Shown: positions 58,322 to 64,000 of the stretch, piece after piece
Layout: every line of letters begins with the position of its first letter
How positions within the stretch are numbered: position 1 is the stretch's first letter
DNA from: Streptomyces rishiriensis
Lineage (GTDB): Bacteria; Actinomycetota; Actinomycetes; Streptomycetales; Streptomycetaceae
DNA: 64,000 nucleotides
Reading direction: 5' to 3'
Assembly (NCBI RefSeq): GCF_003112535.1
Contig: NZ_BEWA01000008.1
Coordinates: 186,001-250,000 of the forward strand
Position numbers and translations under genes: made by a program
The notes under the pieces: model-generated
The model's input: only the letters and a program-made list of their open reading frames with translations
Databases searched by the model: none
What the model was told of the DNA's origin: nothing

Positions 58322-59692
58322 TCACAAGCGTTCGAAGGAGCGGCGCAGCTCCCAGTCGGTGACCGCGGCGTCGAAGGCGGCCAGCTCGACGCGTGCCATG
58401 TTGCGGTAGTGGGCGACGACCTCCTCGCCGAAGGCGGCCCGCGCGATCGGGCTGTTCTCCCAGAGCTCGGCGGCCTCGCGCAGGGTGGTGGGCACGTGCG
58501 CGTAGTCGGCGGTGTAGGCGTTGCCGGCGCAGGCCTCGGGCAGCTCCAGTTTCTGCTCGACGCCGTACAGGCCCGCGGCGATCAGCCCGGCCACCGCGAG
58601 GTGCGGGTTGACGTCGCCGCCCGGCAGCCGGTTCTCGAAGCGCATGGAGCGGCCGTGGCCGACGACCCGCAGCGCGCAGGTGCGGTTGTCGTGCCCCCAG
58701 GCGACGGCGGTCGGGGCGAAGGAGCCGGGCTGGAACCGCTTGTAGGAGTTGATGTTGGGGGCGTAGAGCAGGGAGAAGTCGCGCAGGGCGGCGAGCTGCC
58801 CGGCGAGGAAGTGGCGCATGAGGCCGGACATGTGGTCCGGGTCCTGGTCCGTGCCGGCCATGACGTTCGCGCCGTCGGCGTCGGCGAGCGAGAGGTGGAT
58901 GTGGCAGGAGTTGCCCTCGCGCTCGTTGTACTTGGCCATGAAGGTCAGCGAGACGCCCTCCTGGGCGGCGATCTCCTTGGCGCCGGTCTTGTAGACCGCG
59001 TGCTGGTCGCAGGTGACCAGGGCTTCGTCGTAGCGGAAGGCGATCTCGTGCTGGCCGGGGTTGCACTCGCCCTTGGCGGACTCGACGGTGAGTCCGGCGC
59101 CCGCCATCTCGTTGCGGATGCGGCGCAGCAGCGGCTCCACCCGGCCGGTGCCGAGCACCGAGTAGTCGACGTTGTACTGGTTGACGGGGGTGAGACCCCG
59201 GTAGTTCGCGTCCCAGGCGGCCTCGTAGCTGTCCTTGAAGACGATGAACTCCAGCTCGGTGCCGACCTGCGCGGTGAGGCCGTGCTCGGCCAGACGCTCC
59301 AGCTGGCGGCGCAGGATCTGCCGCGGGGCGGCGGTCACGGGCGAGCCGTCGTGCCAGGCCAGGTCGGCGATCAGCATCGCCGTGCCGGCGTTCCAGGGCA
59401 CCCGCCGCAGGGTGGACAGGTCGGGATGCATGGCGAAGTCGCCGTAGCCGCTCTCCCAGGAGGACATGGCGTACCCGTCGACGGTGTTCATCTCCGCGTC
59501 GACGGCGAGGAGGTAGTTGCAGCCCTCGGTGCCGTTCCGGAGGACCTCGTCGAGGAAGAATCCGGCGGCGAAGCGCTTGCCCTGGAGGCGCCCTTGCATG
59601 TCCGGGAAGGCGAGGACGACAGTGTCGATCTCACCGCCCGCGACGAGGGCGTGCAGTTCCTCGACGGCGAGCGGGGGTGTGCGGTCTGCCAC
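58322..59692 (-). CDS. glnA4: Glutamine synthetase-like gamma-glutamyl-amine ligase (GlnA4-like)
   Basis: A 456-residue type I GS-fold enzyme that forms a gamma-glutamyl amide from glutamate, ATP and an amine. Catalytic acidic motifs are TELEFIVFKD and SAKGECNPGQHEIAF. NSCHIHLSLAD and the final MRFENRLPGGDVNPHLAVA complete the active site. It lacks the conserved adenylylation Tyr segment of true GlnA. The order of neighbours (ALDH, SDR, GntR regulator, PuuD-like hydrolase) matches what I remember of S. coelicolor SCO1613, described as a gamma-glutamylethanolamide synthetase. GTG 59692 follows GAGGAGG. Substrate (ethanolamine versus a polyamine) must be tested. Confidence 0.85.
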   Translation of the reverse strand: MADRTPPLAVEELHALVAGGEIDTVVLAFPDMQGRLQGKRFAAGFFLDEVLRNGTEGCNYLLAVDAEMNTVDGYAMSSWESGYGDFAMHPDLSTLRRVPWNAGTAMLIADLAWHDGSPVTAAPRQILRRQLERLAEHGLTAQVGTELEFIVFKDSYEAAWDANYRGLTPVNQYNVDYSVLGTGRVEPLLRRIRNEMAGAGLTVESAKGECNPGQHEIAFRYDEALVTCDQHAVYKTGAKEIAAQEGVSLTFMAKYNEREGNSCHIHLSLADADGANVMAGTDQDPDHMSGLMRHFLAGQLAALRDFSLLYAPNINSYKRFQPGSFAPTAVAWGHDNRTCALRVVGHGRSMRFENRLPGGDVNPHLAVAGLIAAGLYGVEQKLELPEACAGNAYTADYAHVPTTLREAAELWENSPIARAAFGEEVVAHYRNMARVELAAFDAAVTDWELRRSFERL

Positions 59693-59761
59693 GGGAGGGC
59701 CTCCTCAGGCTTCCTGGCTTCTGTCGCCTTCTGCGGGTCGGCCGGTGACCGATGGCCATAA

Positions 59762-59781
59762 GGTATTGCGGAGAACCATTG
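59762..59781. promoter_or_regulatory. GGTA-N10-CCATTG motif between glnA4 and the FadR-type regulator
   Basis: GGTA (59762-59765), ten bases, CCATTG (59776-59781), in the 111-base space between the divergent genes. The same spacing occurs upstream of the PuuD-like gene. It is the likely operator of the regulator at 59804. Confidence 0.5.
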
Positions 59782-59803
59782 CTTGGGAAGGGGGCGCGGC
59801 CCG

Positions 59804-60538
59804 ATGGCGGTGAGCGCTGACGGCGGACCGGACGACCGGCTGACCCCGGTGCTGCGGCCGGTGCGGGCCGGCAACGGTTTCGAGGAGGCGCTGGAGCAGA
59901 TCCTGCAGGTGGTGCGGCTGGGTCTGGTACCGGGGGGCGAACGGCTGCCGGCCGAGCGGGAGCTGGCGGAGCGGCTCGGCATCAGCCGGGTGACGCTGCG
60001 CGAGGTGCTCAAGGTCCTCCAGGACCAGGGCCTGGTGGAGGCCCGCCGGGGCCGGTACGGCGGGACGTTCGTGCTGCCGCGCACGGACGCCGGCGGCGAG
60101 GACGAGCTGCGGCGGCGCGTCGCGAGGACCGACATCGAGGACGTGCTGCGCTTCCGGGAGGTGCTGGAGGTGGGCGCCGCCGGGCTGTGCGCCGCGCACG
60201 GCCTGTCGGACGAGCGGGCGGGGCGGCTGCGCGAGGCTCTGGCCGGCACGGCGGACGCCCCGCTGGCCGACTACCGCCGCCGGGACACGCTGCTCCACCT
60301 GACCCTGGCCGAGCTGTGCGGTTCCCCGTCGCTGACCGCGCAGTACGCGGCGGTGCGGGCCACGGTGAACGACCTGCTGGACTGCATACCGCTGCTCGTG
60401 CGCAACCTGGAGCACTCCCAGCGCCAGCACGCGGCGCTGGTCGACGCGGTGCTGGAGGGGGACGCGGACGGCGCGCGGGAGATGATGCGCGAGCACTGCG
60501 CCGGGACGGCGGCCCTGCTCAGGGGCTTCCTCGCGTGA
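59804..60538 (+). CDS. FadR-subfamily GntR regulator of the gamma-glutamyl cluster
   Basis: A 244-residue regulator. The GntR winged helix spans about residues 25-95 (GGERLPAERELAERLGISRV, TLREVLKVLQDQGLVEAR). The C-terminal FCD domain has VLRFREVLEVGAAGLCAAHG, RRDTLLHLTLAELCGSPSLT and HAALVDAVLEGDADGAREMM, with the His/Asp pattern that binds a metal and a carboxylate ligand. It is divergent from glnA4 and followed by the PuuD-like gene, so it controls both arms, probably as a repressor sensing an amine or a gamma-glutamyl intermediate. ATG 59804 (MAVSADGGPDD) is preferred over the upstream GTG. Confidence 0.88.
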   Translation: MAVSADGGPDDRLTPVLRPVRAGNGFEEALEQILQVVRLGLVPGGERLPAERELAERLGISRVTLREVLKVLQDQGLVEARRGRYGGTFVLPRTDAGGEDELRRRVARTDIEDVLRFREVLEVGAAGLCAAHGLSDERAGRLREALAGTADAPLADYRRRDTLLHLTLAELCGSPSLTAQYAAVRATVNDLLDCIPLLVRNLEHSQRQHAALVDAVLEGDADGAREMMREHCAGTAALLRGFLA

Positions 60539-60561
60539 GAGACGCGCGCGCAGGGGTCGCA

Positions 60562-60585
60562 CAATGGTAGGAAGGCGGTCCATTG
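60562..60585. promoter_or_regulatory. CAATGG-N12-CCATTG dyad upstream of the PuuD-like gene
   Basis: Perfect six-base arms (60562-60567 and 60580-60585), and GGTA-N10-CCATTG within it matches the site at 59762-59781. It lies 18 bases before the ATG at 60603. Confidence 0.5.
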
Positions 60586-60602
60586 AACGGCCGGAGGGGC
60601 AC

Positions 60603-61370
60603 ATGACGACTACGGCGGAGGCGACGGAGGCCGCGGCCGGCGCGACGACGACGGGCGGCAGGCCGCTGATCGGCGTCAGCACGTATCTGGAGCCGGGTGC
60701 GCGCTGGGGTGTGTGGGAGCTGGAAGCGGCGCTGCTGCCCGCCGGATACCCACGGCTCGTGCAGCGGGCCGGCGGACTGGCCGCGATGCTCCCGCCGGAC
60801 GCGCCCCGGCACGCGCCGGCGACCGCGGCCCGCCTCGACGCGCTGGTGATCGCGGGCGGCCCCGACGTCGAACCCTGCCGCTACGGCGCGGAGCCCGACC
60901 CCCGCACCGGGCCCCCGGCGCGGGAACGCGACGCGTGGGAGCTGGCGCTGATCGAGGCGGCGCTGGCGGCCGGTCTGCCGCTGCTCGGCATCTGCCGGGG
61001 CATGCAGCTCCTGAACGTCGCACTCGGCGGCACCCTCACGCAGCACCTCGACGGGCACGTCGAGGCCGTGGGCGTCGTCGGCCGCCACCCGGTCGAGCCG
61101 GTTCCGGGCACGCTCTACGCCCGGGTGGTCGCGGAGGAGACCTCGGTGCCGACCTATCACCACCAGGCGGTGGACCGCCTGGGCACGGGTCTGGTCGCGT
61201 CGGCGCACGCGGCGGACGGCACCGTGGAGGCCGTCGAGCTGCCGTCGGCCGGCTGGGTGCTGGGGGTGCAGTGGCATCCGGAGATGGGCGAGGACATCCG
61301 GGTCATGCGCGCCCTGGTCGCCGCCGCCTCCCGCCCCGCCGCCTCCCGCCCCACGCAGCCCGCCTCCTGA
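60603..61370 (+). CDS. Gamma-glutamyl-gamma-aminobutyrate hydrolase-like (PuuD-like) class I amidotransferase
   Basis: A 255-residue glutamine-amidotransferase-fold hydrolase. The nucleophile Cys is in LLGICRGMQLLNVALGG, with the catalytic His and Glu in LGVQWHPEM. It would release glutamate from a gamma-glutamylated acid, the last step of the glutamylated route started by GlnA4. ATG 60603 has GGAGGGG at ideal spacing. A 24-bp dyad just upstream ties it to the regulator. The C-terminal tail is Ala/Pro/Ser-rich. Confidence 0.88.
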   Translation: MTTTAEATEAAAGATTTGGRPLIGVSTYLEPGARWGVWELEAALLPAGYPRLVQRAGGLAAMLPPDAPRHAPATAARLDALVIAGGPDVEPCRYGAEPDPRTGPPARERDAWELALIEAALAAGLPLLGICRGMQLLNVALGGTLTQHLDGHVEAVGVVGRHPVEPVPGTLYARVVAEETSVPTYHHQAVDRLGTGLVASAHAADGTVEAVELPSAGWVLGVQWHPEMGEDIRVMRALVAAASRPAASRPTQPAS

Positions 61371-61392
61371 GGGACGCCGGGCGGGCGGCCGG

Positions 61393-62319
61393 TCAGCCTC
61401 GGGTCAGGGTCAGGAGTTCCCTCGCCGGGCCTGTCGGGCGGTGCCCGGTGGGCCACACGGCGCGCAGGTCCCGGGTCAGCGACACCCCGTCCACCGGTAT
61501 CGCCACCAGCCGCCGCAGCGCCAGCTCCTCGCCCACGGCGAGCTCGCTCAGCACCGCAGGGCCGGCCCCGCTCACCGCCGCCGCCTTCACCGCCGTCGTC
61601 GAGGAGAGCTCGATCAGCGGCCGGGCCAGGCCGCCCAGGGCCGTGTCGAGGACCTGACGGGTTCCCGAACCCTTCTCCCGCAGGATCAGTGGCGTCGAGG
61701 CCAGCTCGGCGGCGTCCAGCGGCCGCCGGCGGCGGGCCCAGGGGTGGCCGGGCGCGACGACCACGACGAGCCGGTCGTGCGCTATCACGGCGGAGTCCAG
61801 GCCGGCCGGCGCCGTGAGCCCCTCCACGAAGCCGAGATCCGCCTCCCCCGCCAGCAACCGCTCCGCGACGGCCGCCGAGTTGCCCGCGAGCAGCGACACC
61901 GCCGTGTCCGGCCGGCCCGCGCGCAGCGCGAGCAGCCAGCCGGGCAGCAGGTACTCCGCGATCGTCATGCTGGCCGCCACCCGCAGCCGCGAGTCCCGCC
62001 GGTCCCGCAGCGCCTGCGCCCCCGCGTCGAAGGCCCGCGCCGCCTCGACGATCCGCCCCGCCCAGTCCGTCACCAGGGCGCCCGCGTCGGTGAGCCGGGA
62101 ACCGCGCGGCGAACGGTCCACCAACGCCACGCCCAGCTGGCGCTCCATGGACCGGATCCGGCTGCTCGCGGCGGGCTGGGTGATGCCCAGCTCCCGCGCG
62201 GCCGCGCCCAGGCTGCCCAGCCGGGCCACCGCCAGCAGCAGCTCCAGCGCGCCCAGGTCCGGCACCCGGTGCGCGATCGAGCCGCCGCCGTCCCGTCCCT
62301 CTTCCTCCACGCTCCCCAT
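61393..62319 (-). CDS. LysR-family transcriptional regulator
   Basis: A 308-residue LTTR. The N-terminal wHTH shows LELLLAVARLGSLGAAAREL and GITQPAASSRIRSMERQLGV. The effector domain has LRVAASMTIAEYLLPGWLLA, DLGFVEGLTAPAGLDSAVIA and TPLILREKGSGTRQVLDTAL. It probably controls the divergent TDT/SLAC1-type transporter. ATG 62319 lies on top of the operator palindrome; a start a few codons in is possible. It is convergent with the PuuD-like gene, 22 bases apart, and is not obviously part of that pathway. Confidence 0.88.
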   Translation of the reverse strand: MGSVEEEGRDGGGSIAHRVPDLGALELLLAVARLGSLGAAARELGITQPAASSRIRSMERQLGVALVDRSPRGSRLTDAGALVTDWAGRIVEAARAFDAGAQALRDRRDSRLRVAASMTIAEYLLPGWLLALRAGRPDTAVSLLAGNSAAVAERLLAGEADLGFVEGLTAPAGLDSAVIAHDRLVVVVAPGHPWARRRRPLDAAELASTPLILREKGSGTRQVLDTALGGLARPLIELSSTTAVKAAAVSGAGPAVLSELAVGEELALRRLVAIPVDGVSLTRDLRAVWPTGHRPTGPARELLTLTRG

Positions 62320-62332
62320 AAGCCCAGCTTAT
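62318..62332. promoter_or_regulatory. LysR box ATAAGC-CCA-GCTTAT overlapping the regulator start
   Basis: A perfect 6+3+6 palindrome containing T-N11-A (62319 to 62331), the LysR binding signature. It overlaps the ATG of the LysR gene and lies about 58 bases upstream of the transporter start. Autorepression with activation of the transporter is the expected mode. Confidence 0.6.
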
Positions 62333-62389
62333 GTCCCCATAGAGCCGTCCTCCCTGGTCGCGGGCGCGCCCGCGGGCGACCGTGGAGAC

Positions 62390-63574
62390 ATGGTCACCGC
62401 CGCCCAGCCCCTGTCCGTCCTGCCCCGCCCGCGCGCCGACGCCGTCCGTCATCTCGGACCGAACTGGTACGCCGCGGTGATGGGCACCGCGATCGTGGCG
62501 ACCGCGGGCGCCGCGCTGCCGGTCCGGGTCCCGGGACTGCGGCCGCTGTGCGCCGCGTTCTGGGCGCTCTCCCTCGTCCTGCTGGCGGCGCTGCTCCTCG
62601 CCCGCGCCCTGCACTGGCGCCACCATCGCGACCGGGCCCGCGCGCACCTCCTCGACCCGGCGACGGCGCCCTTCTACGGCTGCCTCGCGATGGCGCTGCT
62701 CGCCGTCGGGGGCGGCGCGCTCACCGTGGGCCGGGACTGGATCGGCGTCGACGCCGCGGTCGCCCTCGACGCCGTGCTGTTCACGGCCGGCACGGTCGTC
62801 GCCCTCACGGCCGCCGTCGCCGTGCCGTATCTGATGGCCGTGCGCCATCGCGTGACGGCGTCGCAGGCCACGCCGGTGTGGCTGCTGCCGCTCGTCGCGC
62901 CGATGGTGTCCGCCGCGCTCGGCCCGCTGCTGGTGCCGTATCTGCCGGCCGGGCAGCCGCGGCAGACGCTGCTGTTCGCGTGCCTCGCGCTGTTCGGGCT
63001 GAGCCTGCTGGCCACGTTCGTCATGCTGCCGCTGGTGTTCGGGCGGCTGGTGACCGGCGGGCCGCCGCCCCTCGCGCTCACACCGGCCCTGTTCCTCGTG
63101 CTCGGGCCGCTCGGCCAGTCCACGACCGCCGCCGGGAAGTTCGCCGAGGTCGCTCCGGGCGTGGTGCCGGGGCCGGACGGCCGCGCTCCCGGCGGACTCG
63201 GTGGTCTCGGTGGTCTCGCCGTGCTGTACGGGGTGCCCGTCATGGGCTTCGCGCTGCTGTGGCTGTGTCTGGCCACCGCGCATGTGGCGCGGGCCCGCCG
63301 GCACGGGATGGGCTTCACGATGACGTGGTGGGCGTTCACCTTCCCGGTCGGCACCTGTGTGACCGGTGCGGCCGCGCTGGCCCGGCCCACCGGGCTGGTC
63401 GCCTTCGACGTGCTCGCCTGCGCGCTGTACCTCGTGCTGGTCGCCGCCTGGGGCGTCGTCGCCGGGCACACCGCCCGCGGGCTGCTCAGCGGCGCGCTGC
63501 TCGCAGCGCCTCGCCCAGCGCCTGCGGGGCCTCGGCGAGGGACGGGCCGTACCACGTCAGGTGCCGTCCGCTGA
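62390..63574 (+). CDS. TDT/SLAC1-family transporter (TehA-like)
   Basis: A 394-residue membrane protein with about ten hydrophobic helices (GPNWYAAVMGTAIVATAGAA, WALSLVLLAALLLARALHW, and on). It matches the tellurite-resistance/dicarboxylate or anion channel superfamily (TehA, SLAC1, Mae1; sulfite exporters in some bacteria). The conserved pore motif GPNWYAAVMGT and WWAFTFPVGTCVTGAA are visible. The substrate (sulfite, malate or other anion) is not determined. ATG 62390 starts MVTAAQPLSVLPRPR. The C-terminal ~30 residues overlap the convergent gene by 89 bases and look like read-through tail. Confidence 0.85.
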   Translation: MVTAAQPLSVLPRPRADAVRHLGPNWYAAVMGTAIVATAGAALPVRVPGLRPLCAAFWALSLVLLAALLLARALHWRHHRDRARAHLLDPATAPFYGCLAMALLAVGGGALTVGRDWIGVDAAVALDAVLFTAGTVVALTAAVAVPYLMAVRHRVTASQATPVWLLPLVAPMVSAALGPLLVPYLPAGQPRQTLLFACLALFGLSLLATFVMLPLVFGRLVTGGPPPLALTPALFLVLGPLGQSTTAAGKFAEVAPGVVPGPDGRAPGGLGGLGGLAVLYGVPVMGFALLWLCLATAHVARARRHGMGFTMTWWAFTFPVGTCVTGAAALARPTGLVAFDVLACALYLVLVAAWGVVAGHTARGLLSGALLAAPRPAPAGPRRGTGRTTSGAVR

Positions 63575-64000
63575 CCAGAGCGCAGGGCACGTCGGGGAAG
63601 GCCTCGGGGCCGTCGTCGGCGGTGAAGCGGTAGGGCTCGTCCGGGAGCACGACGAGGTCCGGCGCGGCCGCCCGCAGTTCCGCCACCGGGATGCGCGGAT
63701 AGCGCTCGGGGTGCCCGGCGTGGAGGTGGTCGACGCCCAGGCGGGCCAGCACGTCCCCGGCGAACGTGTCCCTGCCCAGCACCATCCAGGGGCGGCGCCA
63801 GATCGGCACGACGGCCGTCCGGCGGTCGGCCGGCGGCGGCTCCGCCCAGGCCTCCTCGGCCCGCGCCAGCCAGTCAGGACGGAGCGGCCCCCCGCAGGCG
63901 TCGAGGACCCGCGACAGTTCCCGGAAGGCCTGCGGGACGTCCCGCACCTCCGTCACCAGGACCCGCAGTCCGGCCGCCCGCAGAGCGGTCAGGTCCGGTT
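63486..64000 (-). CDS. Helical-backbone metal receptor (TroA/BtuF-like) protein, 3' part, 5' end outside window
   Basis: The last 171 codons of a gene beginning beyond base 64000; there is no stop up to the edge. The readable part is LTALRAAGLRVLVTEVRDVP, AVVPIWRRPWMVLGRDTFAG, DVLARLGVDHLHAGHPERYP and PDLVVLPDEPYRFTADDGPE. This is the C-terminal half of a two-lobe metal/cofactor-binding fold. With no transport genes visible I cannot say whether it is an ABC partner or a free cytosolic protein. Its 3' end overlaps the transporter gene by 89 bases. Confidence 0.75.
   Translation of the reverse strand, partial: PDLTALRAAGLRVLVTEVRDVPQAFRELSRVLDACGGPLRPDWLARAEEAWAEPPPADRRTAVVPIWRRPWMVLGRDTFAGDVLARLGVDHLHAGHPERYPRIPVAELRAAAPDLVVLPDEPYRFTADDGPEAFPDVPCALVSGRHLTWYGPSLAEAPQALGEALRAARR

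Overview
The window is a 64 kb chromosomal segment from a Streptomyces (high-GC actinobacterium). The evidence is the very high G+C with strong third-position G/C bias, frequent GTG and TTG starts, many mRNAs that look leaderless, Tat and lipoprotein exports, a mycosin-type protease, and core genes (argCJBDR, argH, pheST, infC-rpmI-rplT) whose order matches what I remember of the S. coelicolor SCO1553-SCO1620 neighbourhood. That correspondence is from memory, not from a search. I see no insertion sequence, prophage, CRISPR array, rRNA or tRNA gene, so it reads as ordinary chromosome core.

Layout. 1-3.4 kb: cobalamin biosynthesis (5' part of a very long, low-complexity CobT-like protein, and CobL). 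3.5-7.3 kb: an acetyltransferase, then the MetN-MetI-MetQ methionine importer preceded by a short Met/Cys-rich leader peptide. 7.7-15.6 kb: small membrane proteins, an acetyltransferase, an ECF sigma factor, a Tat-exported GlpQ, PlsC, a TetR/MFS efflux pair and an aldo-keto reductase. 15.9-28.6 kb: argH, a secreted protein with a duplicated domain, a flavin-linked split-barrel protein, an L,D-transpeptidase-like protein, a three-gene flavin electron-transfer locus (ferric-reductase-like membrane protein, a protein with three FMN-binding domains, ApbE), and the arginine operon argCJBDR. 28.8-40.6 kb: secreted arabinofuranosidase, a degenerate histidine-phosphatase-fold protein, a divergent MocR/EamA pair, a Tat-exported GHL10 hydrolase, 3-hydroxybutyryl-CoA dehydrogenase, a Nudix hydrolase and an NsdA-like TPR regulator. 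41-49.4 kb: translation genes pheST, a TrmH-type RNA methyltransferase, and infC-rpmI-rplT, with an orphan histidine kinase between them. 49.4-54.6 kb: SseB-like protein, an exported serine hydrolase of beta-lactamase fold, and a coupled mycosin-like protease and proline-rich membrane protein. 54.9-61.4 kb: a D-threonine-aldolase-like enzyme, then a gamma-glutamylation catabolic cluster (glutamine-synthetase-like GlnA4, aldehyde dehydrogenase, SDR, FadR-type regulator, PuuD-like hydrolase). 61.4-64 kb: a LysR regulator divergent from a TDT/SLAC1-type transporter, and the 3' part of a metal-receptor-like gene that runs off the window.

The most interesting points are: (i) the flavin electron-transfer locus, whose middle protein has three near-identical FMN_bind repeats next to the enzyme that would load FMN; (ii) the metNIQ leader peptide; (iii) infC apparently starting at AUC behind a structured leader with an intrinsic attenuator; (iv) the gamma-glutamyl cluster, where a shared GGTA-N10-CCATTG motif lies upstream of both arms; and (v) the protease/proline-rich membrane pair with no type VII secretion genes nearby. 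Functional names come from recognising families in the translations; no database search was possible.
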